Assembly: GCF_900187125.1 (NCBI RefSeq)
Contig: NZ_LT906468.1
Location: forward strand, 2,604,001 to 2,668,000
Direction of reading: 5' to 3'
DNA length: 64,000 nt
Source of the DNA: Sphingobacterium mizutaii
Lineage (GTDB): Bacteria; Bacteroidota; Bacteroidia; Sphingobacteriales; Sphingobacteriaceae
The position numbers and the translations under genes are program-made. Positions 8,959 to 18,000 of the stretch are shown one piece after another (the stretch's first letter is position 1; each line of letters begins with the position of its first letter). The notes under the pieces were generated by a model. That model did not search any database. It saw nothing but the letters and a program-made list of their open reading frames with translations, and had not been told where the DNA came from.

Positions 8959-9429
8959 TTAATCTTGATGTAATTCAAACATGGCTTCAATCTCCACGGG
9001 GATATTGTCCGGAAGGGAACCAAAACCTACAGCAGATCTAACTCCTACTCCATTTTCTTCGCCCCAAACAGATGCAAACAACTCGCTGCAGCCATTGATG
9101 ACATAGGGATGTCTTTCAAAATCAGGCGTGGCATTGACCATCCCCAAAACTTTGATGACACGTTTTACTTTATTCAGCGAACCTAAATTGGCTTTTATTG
9201 TAGCCAACATAGCCAGTCCGACCTGTCTAGCGGCTAATTTACCAGCTTCCGTATCCATATCCTCCCCAACACGGCCAATGATCAAGGTTCCATCATTTTG
9301 AACCGTTCCATGGCCAGATAGGTAAAGATATTTTCCATCGACCAAACATGGCTTGTACACGCCAAGAGGTTTTGGAGCTGGAGGTAATGTTAAACCTAAT
9401 TTTTCAAATTGTTCATCTGCATTCCACAT
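8959..9429 (-). CDS. RidA / YjgF-family (enamine/imine deaminase-like) protein
   Basis: Small trimeric cytosolic protein of the YjgF/YER057c/UK114 superfamily. RidA proteins hydrolyse the reactive 2-aminoacrylate or 2-aminocrotonate released by PLP-dependent serine/threonine dehydratases. The carboxylate-binding Arg is kept (R131 in GVGVRSAVG), as is the closing PVEIEAMFEL strand. At 156 aa it is longer than classic RidA (about 128 aa) because of an N-terminal extension (FEKLGLTLPPAPKPLG), placing it in the YjgF-endoribonuclease-like subgroup. It sits 3 bp before the PLP-enzyme gene and 28 bp after the permease gene, in one operon. The likely job is protecting the cell from intermediates of the neighbouring enzyme. 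Confidence 0.88.
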   Translation of the reverse strand: MWNADEQFEKLGLTLPPAPKPLGVYKPCLVDGKYLYLSGHGTVQNDGTLIIGRVGEDMDTEAGKLAARQVGLAMLATIKANLGSLNKVKRVIKVLGMVNATPDFERHPYVINGCSELFASVWGEENGVGVRSAVGFGSLPDNIPVEIEAMFELHQD

Positions 9430-9457
9430 GATTTATTATTTTTTTGATTAGTAATTT

Positions 9458-10786
9458 TTATATAAATAGAGATAAGATCATGACCCCGATCAAACCAACG
9501 GTGGAGACAATGGCCTCCATCATCGACCAAGACCGGAACGTATCTTTTACCGATATTCCTAAATATTCTTTAAACATCCAAAAACCTGAGTCATTTACAT
9601 GTGAAAACATGAGACTGCCTGCTCCAATGGAAAGGACCATAAGGTTAGGGTTAATATTAGTTGCCTGCAATAGTGGCAACAGTACACTTGCAGCAGTAAG
9701 GGCGGCGACGGTTGCGGATCCAATACAGCCGCGGATAATGGCGGTGATCATCCAGGCCAAGATCAAAGGATGAATGGGTAAGCCTTGTAAAGCCTCAGCC
9801 AATTTCAAGCTGACCCCGCTAGCCTCCATAACCTCCTTGAATACCCCAGAGCCGGCAATAATCAATAAGATCATGGCAATATCCTTGACCGCATCTGCAT
9901 ACACCGACATCACCTCTTTGATGGGTCTACCTTGGAAAATACCCAGTGAAAACATGGCGTAGAACACGGCAATGAGCATCACGATGTTCGCCGAACCTAA
10001 AAATGCAATGATTTCGTGCATAAAGGTTGCTTCTTTCGGCACCACATAGGGCAAGACGGTAAACAGAACGATCATGACAACCGGTAATAGGGCTGTAAAA
10101 AAACTATTGAAAGCACCTGGTTTTGGGTAATTCTCGTCTTCAGGTTTTGGTTCTGCCGGTTGAAAGATTTCAGATTTTCCTGCTTTGATATTCTTGAGAG
10201 TCTTACTGAATAAGGGACCACCAATGATAATGGCTGGGATAGCAATGAGCAATCCATAGATCAAGGTCAAGCCCATATTGGCATTGAACAAGACCACCAA
10301 AGCTACCGGAGAAGGGTGTGGTGGAATAAAGCCATGGGTAACCGACAGGGCAGCCAGCATAGGCAAACCGATATAGACCAAGGGTAATTTGTACTTATAG
10401 ACGATGGAAAAAATAAGGGGTACCAACAATACAAAGCCTACGCCATAGAACAAGGGAATACCGACGATAAAACCGGTAAATGCCATTCCCCATTGCAGAT
10501 GCTTGACACCGAATAGGCGAACCATAACGGTGGCAATATTTTCAGCAGCCCCACTATGGGCGATTAATTTTCCGAGCATGGCTCCCAATACAATGATCAA
10601 GGTGAGCCCGCCCATGATAGAACCTATCCCCTTTTCAACCGTCCCTGGAATCTTTGCCAAAGGAATGCCAAGAACAATGGCAGCTAAGATCGAAACGATC
10701 AAGAAAGCCAAAAATGTATTGATTTTAAAGTAGGTAATGAAAATGATTAGCAACAATAGGCTAAGAAGTACGATTGTAAATACCAT
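9458..10786 (-). CDS. GntP-family permease (gluconate / D-serine type)
   Basis: Inner-membrane proton symporter of the GntP family, with about 12 hydrophobic segments over 442 aa. Family-like stretches include HGFIPPHPSPVALV and the Gly/Ala-rich IRGCIGSATVAALTAAS near residue 350. GntP members carry gluconate, fructuronate or, in DsdX, D-serine. The genes behind it encode a RidA-like protein, a D-amino-acid PLP enzyme and an M19 dipeptidase, so D-serine or a similar D-amino acid is the better guess than gluconate; no gluconate kinase is present. It is first in its operon. The 164-bp gap to the eCIS operon has an 8-bp hairpin (10809-10829) but no strong terminator, so read-through from the eCIS is possible. 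Confidence 0.88.
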   Translation of the reverse strand: MVFTIVLLSLLLLIIFITYFKINTFLAFLIVSILAAIVLGIPLAKIPGTVEKGIGSIMGGLTLIIVLGAMLGKLIAHSGAAENIATVMVRLFGVKHLQWGMAFTGFIVGIPLFYGVGFVLLVPLIFSIVYKYKLPLVYIGLPMLAALSVTHGFIPPHPSPVALVVLFNANMGLTLIYGLLIAIPAIIIGGPLFSKTLKNIKAGKSEIFQPAEPKPEDENYPKPGAFNSFFTALLPVVMIVLFTVLPYVVPKEATFMHEIIAFLGSANIVMLIAVFYAMFSLGIFQGRPIKEVMSVYADAVKDIAMILLIIAGSGVFKEVMEASGVSLKLAEALQGLPIHPLILAWMITAIIRGCIGSATVAALTAASVLLPLLQATNINPNLMVLSIGAGSLMFSHVNDSGFWMFKEYLGISVKDTFRSWSMMEAIVSTVGLIGVMILSLFI

Positions 10787-10950
10787 TTAGTTTATATTGA
10801 AGGTTAGGAAGCTTTCACAGAGAAAGCTTTAGGCAATTGTTATCCCTAAAATAGTAATACCTAGGCGAATAAGAGAGGGATTTGAAAAATAAATATTTAA
10901 TAGTTCTCGGATCTAGAGTGGCCCCTGTCCACAAAAGAATTATTATTCTG

Positions 10951-12339
10951 TTAATGGAAAGGTTTGCCTTCCTTCAATAACTCTTTACGAATGCCATCCA
11001 ATACATCGGAGAGATATATGGATTTTTTATTTTTTGAGGTGGAATCTCTTTCCAAGGCTTTTATACAGGAATAATGGACGGCATTTACAATGGATCCACC
11101 GGAGATCACATAATTTTTCACCAGATCTGGAATAACTACGGTTTCATGCTTTTCATTGAGGAATAAAGCTTCCTCAGGAAAACTGAGTTTCCATATTTTT
11201 GCTCGGTCTGCGGCTTCTGGAACAGTAAATTTCAATATCGCATTGAACCTGCGCATAAAGGCATCATCGATATTGTTTTTCATATTGGTGGCCAGGATGA
11301 CCATGCCATTGTATTCTTCAATACGTTGCAACAGATAGGAAACCTCCTGATTGGCATATTTATCATGGGCATCGCGTACATTGGTCCTTTTTCCAAATAA
11401 TGAATCGGCCTCGTCAAAAAACAGGATCCAGCCTTTATCTTCCGCCTTTGCAAAGATCTGTTCCAGATTTTTCTCGGTTTCACCGATGTATTTCGACATG
11501 ACCATCGATAGATCGATCTTGTAGACATCTTTGCCTACCTCTTTTCCCAACAAACCTACGGTCAGGGTTTTACCTGTTCCTGAGGGACCATAGAGTAAGG
11601 CTTTATAGCCATTGTTGATCCTTCCTGCCATCCCCCATTCATTGATCAAGATGCTGTTGTATTTTAACCAGCTCTTTAATTCATGGATTTGTTCTTTCAG
11701 TTCATCATTGATCACCAAGTCTTTCCATTCCAATTTGGTGCGGATTATTTTTGCCGGAAAATTGACACTGAACTTGGGTTGGGTAGCCTCGCCAAAGATA
11801 AAGCTGTCTAGGTATTCCTTTGAGATCAGGATCTTTCCGCTCATTTCTGGTTCTCCGGCGGGTACTTCATCTAGCCAAAGGATTTTCTTGCTATCGAATA
11901 AATGATCGGCCCAGAATAATTTTTGGATCTCCATCTTCTTCACAAAATCATCATCCCCTAAAAGAAAAACAGCGGTTTCCCCAGTTGGGATAAAACCTCT
12001 GAAATCCTTTCCACGTACGCCTCCAATTTTTTGGAAATCACCAGTTCGCTGTAGTTTATAATTAATGGCATTATCAAAAAGATCAGGTTGGATATGCGGC
12101 GCCATAGCAATCAGCAATAGGCAAGCTTCTTCTTCATTAAGTTTATGTAGTTTGATAAATTCCTGTAGTTTTTTGGACCAAGTCCGATAAATAGGTTTCG
12201 GTTTTACCATTTCATTTTCAGCGGGGAACCAAATACTCAATCGAAATAGGATCAGCTGCTCCAGGTATTTTAATTCTTCTGGTGCATTGATATCAAGAAA
12301 GCTGATGCTCGATTCCTTATGTTCCTTTTTACTTTTCAT
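10951..12339 (-). CDS. AAA+ ATPase of the contractile injection system (Afp15/Pvc15-like)
   Basis: Cytoplasmic AAA+ ATPase found at the end of most eCIS loci, where it is thought to help assemble the particle or load cargo. Walker A is GPSGTGKT at 251-258 and Walker B is ILFFDEAD at about 305-312. A sensor-1 motif (MVILATNMKN) and arginine finger region (DAFMRRF) follow. The N-terminal ~230 residues are a helical family-specific region without a motif I can name. It is a single-AAA protein, unlike the double-AAA ClpV of type VI secretion. Its start overlaps the end of the haloperoxidase-like gene by 11 bp, implying translational coupling. It is the last gene of the 17-gene operon. Confidence 0.9.
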   Translation of the reverse strand: MKSKKEHKESSISFLDINAPEELKYLEQLILFRLSIWFPAENEMVKPKPIYRTWSKKLQEFIKLHKLNEEEACLLLIAMAPHIQPDLFDNAINYKLQRTGDFQKIGGVRGKDFRGFIPTGETAVFLLGDDDFVKKMEIQKLFWADHLFDSKKILWLDEVPAGEPEMSGKILISKEYLDSFIFGEATQPKFSVNFPAKIIRTKLEWKDLVINDELKEQIHELKSWLKYNSILINEWGMAGRINNGYKALLYGPSGTGKTLTVGLLGKEVGKDVYKIDLSMVMSKYIGETEKNLEQIFAKAEDKGWILFFDEADSLFGKRTNVRDAHDKYANQEVSYLLQRIEEYNGMVILATNMKNNIDDAFMRRFNAILKFTVPEAADRAKIWKLSFPEEALFLNEKHETVVIPDLVKNYVISGGSIVNAVHYSCIKALERDSTSKNKKSIYLSDVLDGIRKELLKEGKPFH

Positions 12340-13684
12340 TGAAATAGACTTTTGCTTTTTCCCAAATGCACATTGCTACTTTTAAACCTAATTTATGGCC
12401 TTCTGCAGTGGCTTTAGGAAAATGTGTTCCTGCATATATGCAAGATTGTCCGGCTTGTTCTGCAGCGAAGGAATAGGTTGGCCATTCCAAGACCATATCC
12501 ATACAAGGCGTTACGGAAGGTTCTATTTTGGAAGCCCCCATTTTGATGGTCGTTCTACCACCGAAGGCATCATTTCCAGTAAAGTTCTTGAGGATCACCG
12601 CAGCAGCCCTACTCAAACAGCTATGGGAAGAAATGTATTCGGGGGTCGAGGGAGTCTTTAGGTAAGGGTTCCATTGGTCCCCTTTAATGGTTGCAGTTCC
12701 TTTACAGGCGCCTCCCCAGGCATGTACATGCAAGCCATTGAATACATTTCGGATAGCGGTGATCGGTCTGACAGAATTATAATGATGTTTGCATTCCCAA
12801 GTAGCAATAGAAGCATCTAATAAGGCATTGCTGAGCACGAAGAATAGTTTGATGCATTGCGAATTTCTGTAGAATTCCTTTTGGGCAACGAACTGTGCGA
12901 TTTCACACCAATGTCCTGCTGTGGTATAGGTTCCGCGGGCATCCTCCCAATAGCTAGCAATCACCTTCTGTTCATCTGTCAGGGCTGCATTGATATCCAA
13001 TATTTCCCTGGCCTGTTGCTTAAATTCTGGTTGTTCTTTTGTAAATGGCTCATCGGGCCTGAATTGCCAATTGAACGGAAGTGCGAAGGCTCTCACCAAG
13101 CCCCAATGAGGTACATGGAATCGTTGAAACCTGGTTTTAGATCCCTCTTTGATTTTCTGTAAGGGTTGCCAATAACTCAGATTGATCAATTGTCCAGGCG
13201 GATTGATGGGTTTAAAACCAGTATAGTCCGAAAATCTAGGCATGTGCAAAGTTCCATACGGATTACTTCCATCGCCATATCGCTGTTCGATGGTCAATTT
13301 TGCCATGAGGTTGCCAATTCCTTCTGGCTTCGTGATATCTAAACTTTTATTATCAGGGTCATAATCTAATTGGCACATAAAATCACGGAAAATATTCTTT
13401 TCATCTGCTGGCAATCTTAACCAAAAAAGTTCCATCAGCACCCTATAAGCGGCATAACTGAAGGACTTTCGGATATTGTCTTTAGCGCATTGCGATTTTG
13501 ATATTTTGATATATTTTGCAGTGCTGCTGCTGAAGGCACAGGTATCATAAACAGACCATGCATCGTACATTGCAGTATGCATCATTGCCAAGGCTCTAGC
13601 GGCCAAGGGAGCCGAAGTTTTGGTCAACTTGATGGCTTCAAGAATAAGTTGATTCCATTTTAACACTAACGGTTTTTCTGACAT
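12329..13684 (-). CDS. Vanadium-haloperoxidase / PAP2-fold protein embedded in the eCIS operon
   Basis: Helical protein of the vanadium-dependent haloperoxidase/type 2 phosphatidic acid phosphatase superfamily. The vanadate/phosphate pocket motifs are visible: K299-x6-R306-P307 (KHHYNSVRP), H354 in PEYISSHS, and the third motif SCIYAGTH with H421. In that third motif the usual Arg of SRxxxxxH is Cys415. One anion-binding Arg is therefore missing, and activity may be altered or lost. No signal peptide or membrane helix is seen, so the protein is cytosolic, as expected for a cargo or accessory protein. It lies between the tape-measure gene (50-bp gap) and the ATPase gene (11-bp overlap), so it is co-transcribed. 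It is not a standard eCIS component. Role unknown: cargo, particle-associated enzyme or hitch-hiker. Confidence 0.82.
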   Translation of the reverse strand: MSEKPLVLKWNQLILEAIKLTKTSAPLAARALAMMHTAMYDAWSVYDTCAFSSSTAKYIKISKSQCAKDNIRKSFSYAAYRVLMELFWLRLPADEKNIFRDFMCQLDYDPDNKSLDITKPEGIGNLMAKLTIEQRYGDGSNPYGTLHMPRFSDYTGFKPINPPGQLINLSYWQPLQKIKEGSKTRFQRFHVPHWGLVRAFALPFNWQFRPDEPFTKEQPEFKQQAREILDINAALTDEQKVIASYWEDARGTYTTAGHWCEIAQFVAQKEFYRNSQCIKLFFVLSNALLDASIATWECKHHYNSVRPITAIRNVFNGLHVHAWGGACKGTATIKGDQWNPYLKTPSTPEYISSHSCLSRAAAVILKNFTGNDAFGGRTTIKMGASKIEPSVTPCMDMVLEWPTYSFAAEQAGQSCIYAGTHFPKATAEGHKLGLKVAMCIWEKAKVYFNEK

Positions 13685-13734
13685 GATATTTTACAATAAA
13701 TTCATCAAACAATCTGTAATCCAGCTTCAACAAT

Positions 13735-15057
13735 TTACCTCCATTCTACATGGATAAGCTGTTTTAGCCACGGAAACTTAATCATATTCAAACTCCAGGG
13801 TAGGTAGTCCAGGAGCATATCGACAGATCCTTTTTCAACCTGTACAATAATTTTTTCCAAACCGAGCTCTACTTTCCCCTTTCGTTGTAAAAAGCTTTCC
13901 CGTAGCCCATCAATGGAGGTCTTCTTTAATATTTCCCAATTGGCAATACAGGCTTCCAACATAGCATTGACTTCTTCCTTTTCAGCATTGCTCAATTCCA
14001 TAGTTATAGGTATCGCGGCTTTAATGGGATAGGCACAAAATATTTTAGGAATGACTAATTCATATTCTTTAGGTTGATCAGTTCCAGTTGCTGCAAAATG
14101 CAATAGATGGATGGCTTTTTCTTTAGCTTCTACGTTTTTGAAGTCTTTATCCTGTAACAAATCTAAGCGTTTGAATAATGAGCTTAAGAAGGGATGCAGT
14201 AATACTAAACCGACATAATCAAGAAAAATAGCTTCTTTAATATCGCTTGAATCCTTAAACTCATCAAAACTTCTGACCGGATTGTCAACAGTACTGGAAT
14301 TGGAATAGTTTTCTGGCTTAATAAGTTCAATATGGCTTTTCGAATCAGATTGATTGGGATTGAAGAAATCAGTTGAAACAGCTAGAAGCAATTCTAGCCA
14401 AAACTGCTCTCTCCTCTCCTTCAATCTATCTGATGCGAGGTCCTTATTCAAGGACTCAAATGTGTAGAGTTCAGTCGCTTTTTTTTCTATTAAATTCTCG
14501 TATTTAGGAGCAATTACCTTAATCAATCTGTTCAAAAAACTATCAGGATGCTGTCTAACCAATCGGATCCGGAAATTCGGACTGCGATCTACTTCCAGAA
14601 TAAAATGATTTAGAGTTTCCAAATTACTAGAAAGGGCTTCTAATACATGTTCATACCAATCATCAATTGGAAATTCCACATTCCAATCTAAATATCCATC
14701 GCGTAAATAAGAGAACCATTTATTAAAGTTAGCGTGAGTTTTATCCTGAAAATTCAACACATTCTTTGTTGATTTTTCTTTCCAGATCTGTTCTTCAAAT
14801 TGTTGTCTAATATTTTCTATTAATTGGCTATTGGATTTCATTCCATCCAGATCGCTGAGCTTCAATTTTCCTAGATCAATGGTCAATGATTCCAGGCTTA
14901 AGACATTATTCTCTTCAGATAATCCATTCAGGATTTCATCCATTAAGGGCACAAAAAACTCCCAATATTGATCACTCAGTTTTTGCTGAATGCTAAAACT
15001 GTCTTCTCCTTGTGGTAATTGGAGCTCAATACGCTGTCTTTTGATAATATGCAGCAT
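13735..15057 (-). CDS. Contractile injection system tape-measure protein (CIS_TMP, Afp14-like)
   Basis: Sets sheath/tube length in eCIS particles. The N-terminus has the family signature: IIKRQRIELQLP, then SIQQKLSDQYWEFFVPLMDEI and LSLESLTIDLGKL, the pattern seen in the CIS tape-measure family (PF19268). The rest is largely helical, with a C-terminal part (YELVIPKIFCAYPI, ELSNAEKEEVNAMLEACIANW) that also recurs in the family. At 440 aa it is short for a tape measure, suggesting that part of the length-determining region is elsewhere or that the particle is short; this is inference. It lies 4 bp after the giant baseplate gene, in the position of Afp14. Confidence 0.8.
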   Translation of the reverse strand: MLHIIKRQRIELQLPQGEDSFSIQQKLSDQYWEFFVPLMDEILNGLSEENNVLSLESLTIDLGKLKLSDLDGMKSNSQLIENIRQQFEEQIWKEKSTKNVLNFQDKTHANFNKWFSYLRDGYLDWNVEFPIDDWYEHVLEALSSNLETLNHFILEVDRSPNFRIRLVRQHPDSFLNRLIKVIAPKYENLIEKKATELYTFESLNKDLASDRLKERREQFWLELLLAVSTDFFNPNQSDSKSHIELIKPENYSNSSTVDNPVRSFDEFKDSSDIKEAIFLDYVGLVLLHPFLSSLFKRLDLLQDKDFKNVEAKEKAIHLLHFAATGTDQPKEYELVIPKIFCAYPIKAAIPITMELSNAEKEEVNAMLEACIANWEILKKTSIDGLRESFLQRKGKVELGLEKIIVQVEKGSVDMLLDYLPWSLNMIKFPWLKQLIHVEWR

Positions 15058-15061
15058 GGTC

Positions 15062-18000
15062 TCACTTTTTAGTTCCCAAAATCAGGTTCTTGATCTCGAC
15101 TACATTAATGACGGGTTGATGCTTCTTTAGTTCGGTACCATCCCAATGATTGTATATGGAGGCTACATCAATTTTGGCCTTCCGCATTTTTTCGAAGGCA
15201 GGATTGATGAGGGTCAAGTCAGTTTTGTTTTTTTTCTTGTGGTTAACCTGATCCAATGCATAGCATGCCACGGATTCAAGCACACGTTGCATTTGAGGTT
15301 TATTCAGGACCACATAGTTTTTTGCGGTAGTTTTTTTGTTTTCAATTATTTGGGTTACGATAGCTTCCAATTGGTTTATTGCCAAATTAGGTTCGCTCAT
15401 GTAATTCTGGACACTTTGAATGACAAGATTTTTCTTTAGCTTTTCGGCTATTTGTTCGATTGTTGAACGATAATGCATCATGCGTCTTTCTTTCAACAAC
15501 TTCAATTCTTTACTATTTCCCCTCTTTACAGCACTGGCAACAGGAGCAATTGGCTTTAACTCTTCTTCTTTTTCCTCCTTTTGGATCTTACGTACATAAT
15601 CATAGTTTGGTAGATTATCTCGATCGCAACTGATAAATTGATATTCGCCTGGATAAGATACTCGCCAACAAAATGAGGCATTTACTTGGTCCAGGAAGCT
15701 TTGTTTCATCATATAATTGCCATCTTGATTAAGATCACGATATGTACAAGGATTATTGATTACTACTTGATCAGCACAAGGCTGGCAGGTCTCGCAATCA
15801 ACCAGTTCCTCATAATTCCGATGGAATAGGAAATTCAAGAAATCATCAACGGTGAAATCGGTATTACAAGTTTTTCTCTTTTCTAGCCATTGTCTCCAGT
15901 TTTTGTATTTCGATTCGAAACAGCAGTAATCGTGTGGAGCTAACCAAAGAATCCTCAACATGACATGCGCTGGTGCCAGTCGATATAAAATATCCTCCAT
16001 TAACATTCGGCCTGTTTCAGACCGGAATCTTTTTGGCCAAGCCGGTAGGGCTACGGTTGCAATAAAGGAATAAGGATCAATGGCAGGCACAAAGCAGATT
16101 TCAGATTGATTTGAACAAGGATCTTCTTGATCGGCTTTCCAAGTGTATCCACAATATTGGTAAGTTTCATTGCAATATAATCCTTGCCTAACTTCACAGT
16201 CTTCTTCACATCGAGGTCTGAGCAGGATATGCTCTACCACCTGCAAGCCTTCGGCGTTAATGAGTTCATTTGCCCGATCAACGGCTTTGCACATTTCTTG
16301 GGAAGTCTCATAGCACTGTGGATTAAATGCAATCTGTTTGCCATTGATAAAAAATTGCTCCCTATATTCTGGAAGATTGAAGTCCATGGCAATACCAAAT
16401 GAATTGCAACTACAATCCAAAATGGATTGATAGTTTTCAAAATTGCTCAGCAAATAAGTGGTCAAGCCATACAATCGCATAGCCGTATAGCAGTTTTGAA
16501 TTGGGCAGGAAGTTTTCCAAGCCACAAAACAGGTTGGCTCCTCTTCTATTGGGTCAGAACAACCGCAACCCGCGGTATTTTCCTCATTACAGGTATTGAA
16601 GCCTGGAAGCTTTATTTCTATATGATATTGATAGCCTTCGGATTTTTCATTTTTACTTCGGATAATTGGGAAAAAGCATAAAAAAAGGTCTAACTGCTCT
16701 TTAAACGATTCCTCGGTCCAACCTTGGCTATAAGATTCGAGAATAACCTGACCGCTTTTATTTTTAACAAAGACAAATTCCTTTTCTATAACATAACTAT
16801 TTCCTTCCCCTTGAAGGTCGTCCAAATAATCAAAAAGCAGGTCACAAAATTCTTGGTTCTCATTTTCGTTAAATCTTCTTATTGCAAAAGGCTTTCCTCC
16901 CTCATCATGAAAAATCAAAGAATTATTCTCAGTGGATATAGTATATGCTTTCCTATCTTCATAGCGTTTGAATTGATCATAGAGCTCTAGTACTACCTGA
17001 TTTCTCTTTTTGGCTGTATCGTAAATACATGGATGAATTAGGAAGTCTGCTCCACAATTGATATAGAATGAATAACAGCAATCTTCTTTCCGCTGATATT
17101 TTTGGAAACCTAAGTCAGATTGAATGGCACAGATCAGCTTTTCTACACCCTCCAATCCCCATGCTTCTTCTTCCGTGTAAAAGCGTTGGTTACTTTCTGC
17201 CAACACCTCACGGATATAGATCCTATAGTTACCTTTACCGTCATCATTAAAATCACAATCGACATATAGATTGCCAGCATACTTTAAGAGCATCAAGAAA
17301 AATAAGAAATCCTGCATGGCAGCATCCGCCGTAGGATATTCTTTGACGCTGTGCCAGCCTCGGGTATCTTTAGATGAATGGAAGGTCTCGAAATAATACA
17401 AATCATTATTTCTTTTAATTGGGTAGGTCCTTAGCAATTGCATCAGCATTTGCGGAATGCTGCCTTCATCAAAAGCTTTTATCTCCTCCTGGGTAGCCAA
17501 GGGAACAAATACAACAGCAGCAGAATTTTCGCTCTTTGTTTCTTCAAAACTGATCAAACTGCCATAGTTCTGTTCAATAGCCGCTAATTCCAGAATATTG
17601 AATAGGTTATTTTCAAAGGCTTCAAGTGCCTGTTCTTTAGTCGGAAATGATTCAAAGCTTTCGAAAATAACCAGTTCCTCATTAATCGGTCCGGCATGTT
17701 TGTATTGAATATTATGTGCCCTAATCTGATAGGAATAGGATTTTGCTTTTTTGTTTTTATTTCCAGAAACTTCCTTGATGACAGCAGTTCCTAAACACAA
17801 CTGCAGATAATTTAGGTTTCTTTTCAACAACCTAGAAATTTTCATTTTGGCTAATACCGCTTCTTCTTTGGATAAGAATTGGTCCTGATAATAGGCTAGA
17901 ACACGGTCTTTATCGACCAAGCGGTAAATATATCGGGCTGAATCTTCTGTAGACTCCTTGCGAATGGAAGTCCTAAAATTCTGTGTTTTATTGCTGCTGG

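Noticed and set aside
10809..10829. Terminator of the eCIS operon
   Set aside because: The 8-bp hairpin is real but has no T-tract in the operon's direction and lies about 120 bp past the last stop.
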